Assembly (NCBI GenBank): GCA_963663945.1
Contig: OY760687.1
Coordinates: forward strand, 1,488,001-1,552,000
Length of the DNA: 64,000 bases
Direction: 5' to 3'
Origin: Bin87 sp963663945
Lineage (GTDB): Bacteria; Chloroflexota; Dehalococcoidia; Lucifugimonadales; UBA3495
Shown here: positions 25,407-34,007 of the stretch, piece after piece
How the letters are laid out: each line of letters begins with the position of its first letter
How positions within the stretch are numbered: position 1 is the stretch's first letter
Position numbers and translations under genes: made by a program
The notes under the pieces: generated by a model
What the model was told of the DNA's origin: nothing
Databases searched by the model: none
Seen by the model: only the letters and a program-made list of their open reading frames with translations

Positions 25407-25435
25407 ATTATAGCATTCGGCGGCTCGAGTGTCAG
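25407..25435 (-). promoter_or_regulatory. Strong promoter for rpsF-ssb-rpsR
   Basis: On the bottom strand CTGACA (25430-25435), 17 bases, then TATAAT (25407-25412) with an extended TGC. Both hexamers are close to consensus and the spacing is ideal. Transcription should start near 25400. Confidence 0.75.
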
Positions 25436-25569
25436 CACGGCCCGTGCGCGAAATGCCCGAATCCCCGGCCGGATAACCGTTTGCGGTTCCTGCGGCCCCT
25501 GTTCCGGGGCTTCGCTCGTGCGGCCAGAGCGTCCGCTGTCAGTCCTCCAAGCAATCCGCGAACAATGGG

Positions 25570-26589
25570 CTAATAGTCGAAATAAACCACGCTGGCAAGG
25601 CTATGCATTTGCAGGCTCAGATCCGCGATCCTGACCAGCAGCCGAGGTTTGTCACCGGAGTCCGGCCACTCGTACAGAACCAGCGACCTCAGCCGGCCGG
25701 CCATTCGGTTCGCCGCCGCGCTGGATTCCCGGTCCGGTCCCGAACCGATTGCGGCCAGTTCCTGTGCCACCGTATCCAGCGCCCGGCGCATGGAGTCGGG
25801 AAGCAGCGGATCGGTCACCAGCAGGTCTAGGGCCAGTCCCGGGCTGATTTCCACACCGTACACGCGCGTGTACGCATCCTGGGCGCGGTAGATCCGGAGC
25901 AACGTGGTCCAGTCAGACTCGGTGTGTTCGGCGGCTCCTTCGTCCTCTTCGAGTTGCGTCAGGAGCAGACTGCTCGCCAGCTGGGACCGTTCGATGAATC
26001 GCCCCAACTGCATGAAATGCCATCCCTCGTCGCGGTACATGGTGGCGGCCGCCACTCCCATGAAGGTTTCGATGTCTTCAGCCGTTTCCGTGTAGAAACC
26101 CTCTGGTGACGTCAGCCATATGTCCAGCATTCTGATCCGCTGGAGCTTCAGGTAGGTAAGGTTCAGCGACCGCCACATTTCCGCGCTGACGCAATGACGC
26201 ATCTGTCGCGCGTTCTCCCGCCCCGACGCAAAGCAACTCCACAACGAGTTCGGATTGGCGCGCTCGAACGTGAGGTCGTCGGCCAGCGTGAAGGAATCCG
26301 CCAGGGTGTAATCGTCACTGATCCGCCGTTGCGTCTGCACCTGCTCCGATGGGCCATCCGCGCGTTGGAACTGCGGCGCGGTGCCCTCGTGGGACGGCGT
26401 CAATTCCAGCCCTCCTCCCGGCGGTTCGCGGTCCAGGCTGCGATAGATGCGGCGCCAGCCGGAGTAAATTTCGCCGGCAGGACGGTCGACCAGGGCCGCC
26501 GCCTGCAACCGCAGCATCCGGCTCAGGTGGTCCGCCCGTTCCAGGTACCGGCCCATCCAGTACAGCCCCTGCGCGCTTCTCGCCAGCAA
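25570..26589 (-). CDS. Alpha-E (DUF403) domain protein
   Basis: A 339-residue alpha-helical alpha-E protein. The N-terminal MLARSAQGLYWMGRYLERADHLSRMLR is characteristic of the family, and later helices include WHFMQLGRFIERSQLASSLL. It follows a circularly permuted ATP-grasp gene by four bases. In many genomes the two form a fixed pair, often with a transglutaminase-like protein and proposed to build a peptide or modify a protein. No transglutaminase is present here. Product unknown. Confidence 0.86.
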   Translation of the reverse strand: MLARSAQGLYWMGRYLERADHLSRMLRLQAAALVDRPAGEIYSGWRRIYRSLDREPPGGGLELTPSHEGTAPQFQRADGPSEQVQTQRRISDDYTLADSFTLADDLTFERANPNSLWSCFASGRENARQMRHCVSAEMWRSLNLTYLKLQRIRMLDIWLTSPEGFYTETAEDIETFMGVAAATMYRDEGWHFMQLGRFIERSQLASSLLLTQLEEDEGAAEHTESDWTTLLRIYRAQDAYTRVYGVEISPGLALDLLVTDPLLPDSMRRALDTVAQELAAIGSGPDRESSAAANRMAGRLRSLVLYEWPDSGDKPRLLVRIADLSLQMHSLASVVYFDY

Positions 26590-26594
26590 CTCGG

Positions 26595-28040
26595 TTATTC
26601 CTCCAGCACCCAGACGTCCTTGCCGCCGCCGCCCTGGCTGGAATTGACTACCAGGCCGCCACGTCGCAGGGCAACTCTGCAGAAGGCCCCCGGAACCATC
26701 CGAGTGGTCTGCCCATGCAGGACGAACGGTCGCAGGTCGACGTGGCGCGGTTCGAATTTGCCGCCAATCAGGCAGGGCGAGCGCGACAATGGCAGTGTCG
26801 GCTGCGCGATGAAGTCTTCGGGGTTTGCCCGCACCTGTTCCGCGTATTCCGCCCGCTCCTCGGGTGTCGCGTGGGGGCCAACCAGCATGCCGTATCCGCC
26901 GGACTCGCCAACCCTTTTCACCACCAGTGTGTCCAGGTTATCCAGCGTGTACTCCAATTCTTGCGGCCGCCGGCACAGGTAGGTTTCGACGTTCTGCAGC
27001 AATGGTTCCTCGCTCAGGTAGTACCGGATCAGGTCCGGCACGTAGGCGTAGACGCTCTTGTCGTCGGCGACCCCTGTTCCCGGCGCGTTGGCCAGCGCCA
27101 CATTGCCCCGCAGGTATGCGTCCATCAGGCCCGGCACGCCCAGGACCGAGTCCGGACGAAAGACCGTTGGGTCAATAAAATCGTCATCGACCCGACGGTA
27201 GATCACGTCAACCCGCTGCAGCCCGGTCGTAGTCCGCATGTGGACGAAGCCATCGGAGACCACCAGGTCGCGGCCTTCCACCAGTTCTGCACCCAACTCG
27301 CCGGCCAGGAACATGTGCTCGTAGAAGGCGGAGTTGTACACCCCCGGCGTCAGCAGGGCGATGGTCGGATTGGTCTGTCCTCCGGGCGCCAGCTCTCGTA
27401 AAGTGTCCAGCAGCAGCCGGCCGTAGTTTTCAACTTCCAGCACCCGCGAAGCCCGATACAGCCGGCGCAAACTCGCCTTCACCGCCTTGCGGTTCGCGAT
27501 CATGTAGGACACCCCGGAGGGTACCCGCAGGTTGTCCTCCAGTACCCGGAAGCCGTCGTTGGTGCGCACCAGATCTGTGCCGCAGATCGCCACCCACGTG
27601 CCCTGGGGCGGTGTGAAACCCTGCATCTCCATGCGATATTGTGGGCAGCCCAGGACCATTTCCTCCGGGATCACCCCGTCCCGGGTTACCTGCGACTCGC
27701 CGTACACATCCTGCAAAAACAGGTTCAGCGCTTTCAGGCGCTGAGTCAGGCCCGCTTCCAGCTCCCGCCACTCCGCCTCCGCGATCAGCCTCGGCACGCA
27801 GTCGATCGGGATGATGCGCTCGTCGGCCTCATCATCGCCATATACGGTGAAGGTAATCCCCTCGTTGGAGAACGACCGGGTCACCCTTTCCTGGATAGCG
27901 GTCAACTCCTCCGCGGAAAGGTCGGTAAGTGTCCGTTCCAGTCCCTTCCAGTCGTGCCTCGTCTGCCCGTCGGCGTAAAACATCTCGTCAAAGATGTTCG
28001 CGTCGATGTTGTAGTCTCGGAACCGATCTGCAGTAGTCAC
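26595..28040 (-). CDS. Circularly permuted ATP-grasp protein (DUF404/DUF407 type 2)
   Basis: A 481-residue ATP-grasp ligase of the permuted type 2 group. Diagnostic segments are YNIDANIFDEMF near the N-terminus, RIIPIDCVPRLI, LNLFLQDVYGES, EDNLRVPSGVSYMIANR, and the C-terminal VKRVGESGGYGMLVGPHAT with SRSPCLIGGKFEPRHVDLRPFVLHG. It should catalyse ATP-dependent amide or peptide bond formation on an unknown substrate. It precedes the alpha-E gene by four bases in the same transcript. Confidence 0.9.
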   Translation of the reverse strand: MTTADRFRDYNIDANIFDEMFYADGQTRHDWKGLERTLTDLSAEELTAIQERVTRSFSNEGITFTVYGDDEADERIIPIDCVPRLIAEAEWRELEAGLTQRLKALNLFLQDVYGESQVTRDGVIPEEMVLGCPQYRMEMQGFTPPQGTWVAICGTDLVRTNDGFRVLEDNLRVPSGVSYMIANRKAVKASLRRLYRASRVLEVENYGRLLLDTLRELAPGGQTNPTIALLTPGVYNSAFYEHMFLAGELGAELVEGRDLVVSDGFVHMRTTTGLQRVDVIYRRVDDDFIDPTVFRPDSVLGVPGLMDAYLRGNVALANAPGTGVADDKSVYAYVPDLIRYYLSEEPLLQNVETYLCRRPQELEYTLDNLDTLVVKRVGESGGYGMLVGPHATPEERAEYAEQVRANPEDFIAQPTLPLSRSPCLIGGKFEPRHVDLRPFVLHGQTTRMVPGAFCRVALRRGGLVVNSSQGGGGKDVWVLEE

Positions 28041-28370
28041 ATGCGCCTCTAGCCTGCCCAGTGGTTCAACGTGTGTTCGATGGCCAACCCATCTGGACTG
28101 CCCTTGGGTCAGCAGCCTAGCAAATTGCCGTGCGCCCGCACAACTTGATCACGTCGCCGGTTACTCACGCAACTGCGCTGCGCAATGCTCCCGTCGCACG
28201 ACTTCCGATCAAGGCGCCGGCGTTCGGGGACGCGCAGCCTTCCGTACAATCCGCCGGTCTGGCCACGGACCCAGCAGAGCGACCGCAGGACCCGACTATA
28301 TTGGGGCTGGTTCCAGATTCACGCTGCTTCCAGGCGCGGGGGCTGCGTTACGGCACAGGCCGGCGGGCGT
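28041..28370. other. Intergenic stretch without a supported gene
   Basis: About 330 bases between the ATP-grasp start and the LLM oxidoreductase stop. I see no open frame with a binding site and no clear hairpin. It would hold the promoter of the leftward ATP-grasp/alpha-E operon, but I could not pick out one. Confidence 0.5.
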
Positions 28371-29420
28371 TCACGCCGCGGCCAACGCCGGTATCACGTG
28401 GTTCCCGAACGCCTGCACTTCAGCTTCCGGGGGCGCGAAGGTCAGGCACGGCATCAGGTATAGCTGGTTGACCCCGTATTTCGCCATCTCCTGGATGCGC
28501 GTGGTGCAATACTCCGGCGTTCCGATCAGCCCCAGCGCATCACACAATTGGCCGTTGACCTCGTCGTCCACGAACTGGGTCAGCTCGATCGCCTCTTCCC
28601 AATTTGGCGCGTGCCCCAGGTCGGGATAAACGTCGCGGACCGCCTGCGGCACTTCGTAGTCCGGGATGTCAAGCCCGGAATAGGGCAGCCAGTTCGGTCC
28701 GCCCCACAACAGCGCCCAGTGCGCCGCCACCGGCCGCGCCAGCCGACGCGCCTCCTCGGTGGAATCGGACACGCACGTGCGCACCGCGAACATCACGTCC
28801 AGGTCGTCCAGGTTCCGGCCGCTGCGTTTGGCCCCGGTTTCCAGATGCTCCAGTGCCTTCTCCACAATGCCGGGTGTGTATCCCACCAGCACCAGCGCCC
28901 CGTCGGCCACCTCGCCGGCCAGTTCCAGCGAGCGTGGACCCGATGCCGCCATCAGCACCGGAACGCCGTGTCCCCCGTCGCTGCCCGCAAAGTCGAGCCG
29001 ATTGGTCATGCCTTCGTATTCCACGGACTCCCCTGCCAGTAGCGATTTGACCTCCGTGATGCAGCGGCGCATCTGTCGCAAGGTCGCCGGCCGTCGTCCG
29101 ATGGTGCTCGCCGACGTGTACCCGGTCCCGATGATGAACTTGGTGCGGCCGGGAGCGATTTCCGCCACCGTCTGCGCCGCGCCCGCCAGCACCGACGGGA
29201 TGCGCCCAAAGGGATTGGTTACCGCCGGGAACAACTGGAGATTGCTGGTGGCGTTGGCGGCCATTCCCATCGTTACGAAGGTGTCGCGGCAGATCATCTG
29301 ACTGTCCAGGATCCCCGCGCCGTCAAATCCCGCGTCCTCTATTTGACGTATCATCCTCAGCAGGTCCGGCATCGGCGATGTGCCGGGCACACGCATCGAA
29401 ATCTTGATGGACTCGGCCAT
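28371..29420 (-). CDS. LLM-class (luciferase-like) F420- or flavin-dependent oxidoreductase
   Basis: A 349-residue TIM-barrel enzyme of the luciferase-like superfamily. Typical segments are IEDAGFDGAGILDSQ near 27-41, the GRTKFIIGTGY loop, VPVLMAASGPRSLELAGEVADGALV near 150-175 and a C-terminal GTPEYCTTRIQE. Many Chloroflexota members use coenzyme F420, but flavin is equally possible. GGAGGG lies before the ATG at 29420. It is alone on its transcript. Confidence 0.88.
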   Translation of the reverse strand: MAESIKISMRVPGTSPMPDLLRMIRQIEDAGFDGAGILDSQMICRDTFVTMGMAANATSNLQLFPAVTNPFGRIPSVLAGAAQTVAEIAPGRTKFIIGTGYTSASTIGRRPATLRQMRRCITEVKSLLAGESVEYEGMTNRLDFAGSDGGHGVPVLMAASGPRSLELAGEVADGALVLVGYTPGIVEKALEHLETGAKRSGRNLDDLDVMFAVRTCVSDSTEEARRLARPVAAHWALLWGGPNWLPYSGLDIPDYEVPQAVRDVYPDLGHAPNWEEAIELTQFVDDEVNGQLCDALGLIGTPEYCTTRIQEMAKYGVNQLYLMPCLTFAPPEAEVQAFGNHVIPALAAA

Positions 29421-29467
29421 ACGGGTTCCCTCCGTGCGAAAATGGGTTTATTCGAATCGGTCGCGGT

Positions 29468-29476
29468 AGTATAGCA
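29468..29476 (-). promoter_or_regulatory. Extended -10 promoter for the LLM gene
   Basis: The bottom strand reads TGCTATACT, identical to the hisF element, about 50 bases before the ATG. Confidence 0.5.
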
Positions 29477-29590
29477 GCGCGGCCGACTACTCCCCGCGAT
29501 GCCCGTATGGCGCAGGGGACCCGCCTCGCCGCTCATTTGCGCGCCCGGCTTGCGCGCCTCGGTTGCTTGTGCGTCTCGTTTGTGCGTGTG

Positions 29591-29620
29591 TTGCCACTGG
29601 CGGCGCGGCACGGGTACACT
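29591..29620 (+). promoter_or_regulatory. Promoter for the cupin dioxygenase-like gene
   Basis: TTGCCA (29591-29596), 18 bases, then TACACT (29615-29620). Transcription would begin near 29627, about 26 bases before the ATG with its GGGAGGGAG binding site. Confidence 0.5.
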
Positions 29621-29652
29621 GCTGTGACTTACGCACGGGAGGGAGAGTTTAT

Positions 29653-30240
29653 ATGGTAGCGGTCCGATACGCTTTGGAAGACTTTGTTCAAGATATGGAG
29701 GATCTTCTCGTTGCCCAGCCAACCGATGAGAAGATTTTTGACAAGGGTTCGGGCTGCCTGTCCCGCCTCATCGCCAATCCGGACGCAATCCCGGAACGGT
29801 TCCGCCAGCCCGTGGGCTCCGGTACCCGCTCCAATCACGGGTCCTGGCTGCTCCATCACAGCCCTGACAGCGGTCTCCTGGTAACGGCTGTCGTGTGGGG
29901 CCCCGGCGACCACGCCGCTCCGCATGACCATCGCACCTGGGGCATGATCGGCGTGATGGACAACGCGCTCACCGAGACCCGTTTCCGGCGCGTCGATGAT
30001 CGAGAGCGCGAAGACTGGGCTCAGCTGGAGCGTGACCGTTCCGCCGTGGTGAAGCCGGGCGAAATCAGCCTGCTGATCCCAGAAGTCGATGAAATCCACC
30101 AGATGGACAACTTTACCGACCGGCCCACCGTCGAGATTCACGTCTACGGTCAGGACTTGCGTGGCCTCGAGCGCGTTAGATACAACCTCGAAACCGGCGC
30201 CATCCGGCAGATGATGACCGAAAAGTACGATAACTGCTGA
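29653..30240 (+). CDS. Cysteine dioxygenase-like cupin
   Basis: A 195-residue protein of the cysteine dioxygenase / 3-mercaptopropionate dioxygenase type, iron enzymes that oxidise thiols to sulfinates. The cupin metal motif is PHDHRTWGMIG with His91 and His93, and His149 (EIHQMDN) is the likely third ligand, a three-histidine site. The ATG at 29653 has GGGAGGGAG just upstream. It precedes a four-domain rhodanese and a sulfite oxidase, which would act on the sulfur product. The exact thiol substrate is not known. Confidence 0.85.
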   Translation: MVAVRYALEDFVQDMEDLLVAQPTDEKIFDKGSGCLSRLIANPDAIPERFRQPVGSGTRSNHGSWLLHHSPDSGLLVTAVVWGPGDHAAPHDHRTWGMIGVMDNALTETRFRRVDDREREDWAQLERDRSAVVKPGEISLLIPEVDEIHQMDNFTDRPTVEIHVYGQDLRGLERVRYNLETGAIRQMMTEKYDNC

Positions 30241-30358
30241 TTGCGCAGGATCCCGGGGAGCGTCACGACGCTGCCCGCGTGTATACTGTGTGTATAACTG
30301 GAACACACGGAAAGCAGGTTATAACTAGAAACGAGGACTCGCCCTGGCTTCCCTCAGC

Positions 30359-30466
30359 GTGAACATAAATCGCCTGGAAGCCGGACAGGTTGGTACACAT
30401 GCCGAACGGATCGCGGACCGCATCGACCATACCGTTGGTGCCTTTGAACGCGTCGCCGCCTTGTAA
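30359..30466 (+). CDS. Possible short ORF upstream of the rhodanese gene
   Basis: An open frame of about 35 codons from GTG at 30359 to TAA at 30464-30466, ending DHTVGAFERVAAL. It reads like protein-coding composition but has no binding site at a good distance and no recognised family. It may be a leader peptide, a small gene or a decayed remnant. Confidence 0.25.
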   Translation: MNINRLEAGQVGTHAERIADRIDHTVGAFERVAAL

Positions 30467-30513
30467 TCATTTGTCATCGGAACCACTGCAACCTGGTCCA
30501 CGGAGATGCGCTG

Positions 30514-32130
30514 ATGGCTAAGCCGCTTAGTCCTGAACAACTCAACGAATTGTTCAGCGATACCACACCCTTTGCCCTGATTGACGTTCGGGAGCCCGCT
30601 GAATACAACTCCAGCCACATACCGGGAAGCACCCTGATGCCCCGCAGGAGGTTGGAATTCGACCTCCACGACGCTGTGCCCCACGCTGGCTCGTTTATCG
30701 TCCTGTGCGATGATGACGGGCGCCGCGTGTCCCGCGCTGTCGCGACCGTCGAGGCTATGGGATTCGACAACGTGTGTTGGCTGGACGGTGGCATCAACCG
30801 CTGGATGAGTTTGGACTTTCCCACCGAGTGGGGGGTCAACGTTCCCAGCAAGGACTTTGGCGAAAAGGTCGAAGTTGTCCATCATGTGCCGGAAATTGAT
30901 GCCATCGAATTGCGCGCCCGCATGGACCGCGGTGAGAAGATGGTGATCCTGGACACGCGAACCCCGGAAGAATATCGCCGCTTCTGCATACCCGGCGGCC
31001 GCAGCGTGCCCGGAGGCGAGTTGGCCCTTCGGATCACCGACATCACCGCGGATCTTGATCCGGACACCACAGTGGTGGTGAATTGCGCAGGCCGCACGCG
31101 TAGCATCATCGGAACCCGCATCCTGCAACGCATGGGCCTGGACCGCAACGTCGTTGGTCTCAAAAACGGCACCTCCGGTTGGGTATTAGCCGGATACGAC
31201 TTGGAATCCGGGGCTACCCGGGACCGATTGCCCGGCGTATCCGAGGAGGGTCGCGCCGCGGCGGAAGCCTATGCCGAACGGTGCGCCGCCGAAGACGGCG
31301 TGCGTTACCTGGACGTCGCCGGCCTGGACGCCATGGCCGACCGGAGCGTGACCGAGAGCATCTACTTCATCGACGTTCGCACCTCCGAGGAATACGATCG
31401 CGGGCGCATTCCGGGATTTCGCTGGTTCCCCGGCGGACAATGTGTCCAGCGCAGCGACGACGTCGCAGTGGTAAAGCACGCCCCGTTGGTGTTCTGCTGT
31501 GATGGCAAGGCCCGGGCCACGCTGACCGCGTCCTGGTTCCGTCAACTGGGACACGAAGAGGTATACGCGGTCGACGGCGGTACCCAGGCTTGGGTCGAAG
31601 ACGGTCGTCCTCTGGAATCCGGTATGAGCCTCGGCGCGTTGAACGACGGTTCCATTGCGGGCGAAACGGAGTCGGAACTGTTGGTGGAGGCGCGCCGCTC
31701 CGTCCCCACAATCTCGGTCCATGCCCTCGATCAGAATCGTCCCGACGTCATCATATTTGTTGACACCAGCCAGGATTTCGCGCGCGCTCATGTGCCCGGA
31801 TCACGCTGGGTTCCCCGCGGGTGGCTCGAGTGGCAGATAACTGACCATGTCCGGACCAACGACGCCAGCATTGTCGTCACCTGCGTTGATGGACGTCAGT
31901 CCCTGCTGGCGGCGGCGACCCTACGCCAGGTCGGCTACTCCAATGCCCGGGCGCTGGCCGGTGGGGTCACCTCGTGGCAGGCCGCGCGCCTGCCGGTCGA
32001 GGAAGGGCTGAACGGGGTCACACGCACTCCGTCGGATATCGTCTTCAGCGGTCCCGACCGAACCTATGCCGACATGCAGAACTACCTGCGCTGGGAGACC
32101 GCCCTCGGCGAGAAGTACGCGACCGGTTAG
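30514..32130 (+). CDS. Four-domain rhodanese sulfurtransferase
   Basis: A 538-residue protein with four rhodanese domains in tandem. Predicted sulfur-carrying cysteines are Cys65 (CDDDGRR), Cys191 (CAGRTRS), Cys329 (CDGKARA) and Cys457 (CVDGRQS), so all four loops keep the cysteine. Each domain has its DVR/DTRT/DVRT/DTSQ strand. The second domain has the most canonical loop. It should pass sulfane sulfur or act on persulfide. No signal peptide. The ATG at 30514 lies 273 bases after the cupin gene. Confidence 0.92.
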   Translation: MAKPLSPEQLNELFSDTTPFALIDVREPAEYNSSHIPGSTLMPRRRLEFDLHDAVPHAGSFIVLCDDDGRRVSRAVATVEAMGFDNVCWLDGGINRWMSLDFPTEWGVNVPSKDFGEKVEVVHHVPEIDAIELRARMDRGEKMVILDTRTPEEYRRFCIPGGRSVPGGELALRITDITADLDPDTTVVVNCAGRTRSIIGTRILQRMGLDRNVVGLKNGTSGWVLAGYDLESGATRDRLPGVSEEGRAAAEAYAERCAAEDGVRYLDVAGLDAMADRSVTESIYFIDVRTSEEYDRGRIPGFRWFPGGQCVQRSDDVAVVKHAPLVFCCDGKARATLTASWFRQLGHEEVYAVDGGTQAWVEDGRPLESGMSLGALNDGSIAGETESELLVEARRSVPTISVHALDQNRPDVIIFVDTSQDFARAHVPGSRWVPRGWLEWQITDHVRTNDASIVVTCVDGRQSLLAAATLRQVGYSNARALAGGVTSWQAARLPVEEGLNGVTRTPSDIVFSGPDRTYADMQNYLRWETALGEKYATG

Positions 32131-32211
32131 TCTCGACGTCGTCGAGCGTCCCCGTGGCCCAAACCGGCTGCGGTCTGACTGAGAGGCGGATACCTGCTAT
32201 TGGCGACCTGG

Positions 32212-32457
32212 TTAGCTGGACACGTCCACCAGGTCGCCTTCTTCCGGGTTGGGCTCGATCCGCAGGGTCTGCACAATCCGGTTGTACGTGGATTCCGACT
32301 CGTGGGTTCGGCCCACGTGATCAGTCGCCGCATCCTCTGCTCGCCGCCGGTCGTCGAATATGTCGTACCAGTCGCACTCCGCGCAGTCCACTCGCCACTC
32401 CGTTCGCCCCGTGGGAACCTGCTCGGTTATCTCGACGATGATATGCAGCGTGGTCAC
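32212..32457 (-). CDS. Small zinc-finger-like protein
   Basis: An 81-residue protein missed unless a GTG start is allowed: GTG at 32457 with perfect AGGAGG five bases upstream. It carries CAEC followed after 18 residues by HVGRTH (C-x2-C-x18-H-x4-H), a zinc-finger-like spacing, in the segment EWRVDCAECDWYDIFDD. The N-terminus is a beta-rich HIIVEITEQV. Such small CxxC/H proteins are common in archaea and Chloroflexota with unknown roles. It is transcribed against its sulfur-related neighbours. Confidence 0.7.
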   Translation of the reverse strand: MTTLHIIVEITEQVPTGRTEWRVDCAECDWYDIFDDRRRAEDAATDHVGRTHESESTYNRIVQTLRIEPNPEEGDLVDVSS

Positions 32458-32792
32458 TGGATCCTCCTGACGTTCCGGCGTGGTTCGGTTGGGAGTGGTT
32501 CGGCTGCCGGAGATTGTTCCCGTGACCGTGCCTGGTGTCAAATCGCCTGAACTCCGGCCGGCGCCAACGGGTCTCTCTGGTAAATGCAGCAACTCGGGCC
32601 CTCACGGCGGCGACCGCGCCGGATTGCGCCGCTGCGCCAATGGGCGCTTGTCCGCACAGACCGTCTGCAGCGCGCCACCAAGAGCCTGAGGATAATAGGC
32701 CGGCCCATACTTGTCGGCGCGCCGCCGGCATGGGAAACTGATACATCGCCGCACCCATGGGTCGGCCATCCAACCTTGGAGACGCACACCGA
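32458..32792. other. Divergent intergenic region before the sulfite oxidase gene
   Basis: About 335 bases between the start of the small zinc-finger-like gene (leftward) and the sulfite oxidase start (rightward). GATAAT at 32691-32696 could be a -10 for the latter, but no matching -35 is seen. No gene is supported here. Confidence 0.4.
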
Positions 32793-34007
32793 ATGACTAC
32801 GCAGCAGAACAACCCGGAGAATCAGGCCGGCGACGCCGCGCGACCCGACTTCTTGCAAATGGACGGCGCCGAGTCTTCGGATGGCGCCGACAATGCCGAC
32901 TCCTGGTACGGTTGGCCCCACAAGAAGGTCGAGCCTGTTACGCTTCCTCGCCCCGACGGGAAAACCGAGCGCGTCCGCACGCCGGTCATGGAGTTGGAGG
33001 GCCTGATCACCCCCACCGAGTTGCACTATGTCGTGCAGCATTTCGGCGTTCCCGACCCGGTGACTGTCCGCGACTGGTCGCTGTCCGTCGACGGAGAGGT
33101 CAAAAAGCCCCTTCGCCTCAACTACGACGATGTTCGCCGGTTCCCTTCCCGCTCAGTGCGCACCGTAATGGAATGCTCCGGCAGCGACGCCACCTATTTC
33201 GAATACTTCAAGGGCGAGGGTCCGCGCCCGTCCCGCACCCAGGAGCGCATGATCCTGTCCGGCAGCGAATGGACCGGTGTGCCGTTGGCGGCGATCCTCA
33301 ATGAGGCTGGCCTGACCGGCCGCGCCACCCATATCCGCGCCGAAGGCTGGGATGAAGGCGTGCCCGCCACGGCGGCAGAAGGCACCGAGCCGTTCTTCTA
33401 CGATAAGGGCCTCCCCATGCAGAAGGCTCTCCATCCTGACACCATCCTCGCCTATGCACAGAACGGGCAGGTCCTGGAGCACCTGCACGGCGCTCCCATC
33501 CGTCTCCTGGTGCCCGGCTGGTCCGGCAACTGGTCCGTCAAGTGGCTGCGCCGCCTGGAGGTTCTCGATCACGAGCCCGATTGCTGGTACCACTACAACT
33601 TCTATTACTACGGCGATTCCGCTGACGATCCCAACAAGGAGCTGATCACGACCATCGGCGTGAAGTCGCTGGTGTCTCAGCCCAACGACGACACGTCCAA
33701 TCTGCCCGCCGGGAAGCACGTGGTGCGTGGCTACGCCTGGAGTGGCGGCGGAGCCATCACCCAGGTGGACGTCAGTGTCGACGGAGGCAAATCCTGGCAG
33801 CCGGCCCGCCTGGAAGAACCCGCGGAACGCTGGATGTGGCGCCGATGGTCCTGGGTCTGGGACGCGGCACCGGGACAGTACAACGTCATGTCACGCGCCA
33901 CCGACAGCGTCGGTCGGGTCCAGTCCCACGAACCGCGCTACAACAACATGCGCAAGAACTTCAGCGCCATCGTGGGCTATGACATAACGGTCGCGTCAAC
34001 GGCATGA
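32793..34007 (+). CDS. Sulfite oxidase family molybdopterin enzyme (SoxC/SorA-like)
   Basis: A 404-residue molybdenum enzyme. The Mo-ligand cysteine is Cys128 in VMECSGS. HPDTILAYAQNGQVLEHLHGAPIRLLVPGW and SVKWLRRLEV are hallmark segments, and a C-terminal dimerisation domain follows (about 280-404, ITQVDVSVDGGKSWQPA). It should oxidise sulfite to sulfate. No Sec or Tat signal peptide is visible, though most bacterial homologues are exported. The ATG at 32793 is preferred over one at 32757. Its stop overlaps the Uma2 gene in ATGA. Confidence 0.9.
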   Translation: MTTQQNNPENQAGDAARPDFLQMDGAESSDGADNADSWYGWPHKKVEPVTLPRPDGKTERVRTPVMELEGLITPTELHYVVQHFGVPDPVTVRDWSLSVDGEVKKPLRLNYDDVRRFPSRSVRTVMECSGSDATYFEYFKGEGPRPSRTQERMILSGSEWTGVPLAAILNEAGLTGRATHIRAEGWDEGVPATAAEGTEPFFYDKGLPMQKALHPDTILAYAQNGQVLEHLHGAPIRLLVPGWSGNWSVKWLRRLEVLDHEPDCWYHYNFYYYGDSADDPNKELITTIGVKSLVSQPNDDTSNLPAGKHVVRGYAWSGGGAITQVDVSVDGGKSWQPARLEEPAERWMWRRWSWVWDAAPGQYNVMSRATDSVGRVQSHEPRYNNMRKNFSAIVGYDITVASTA

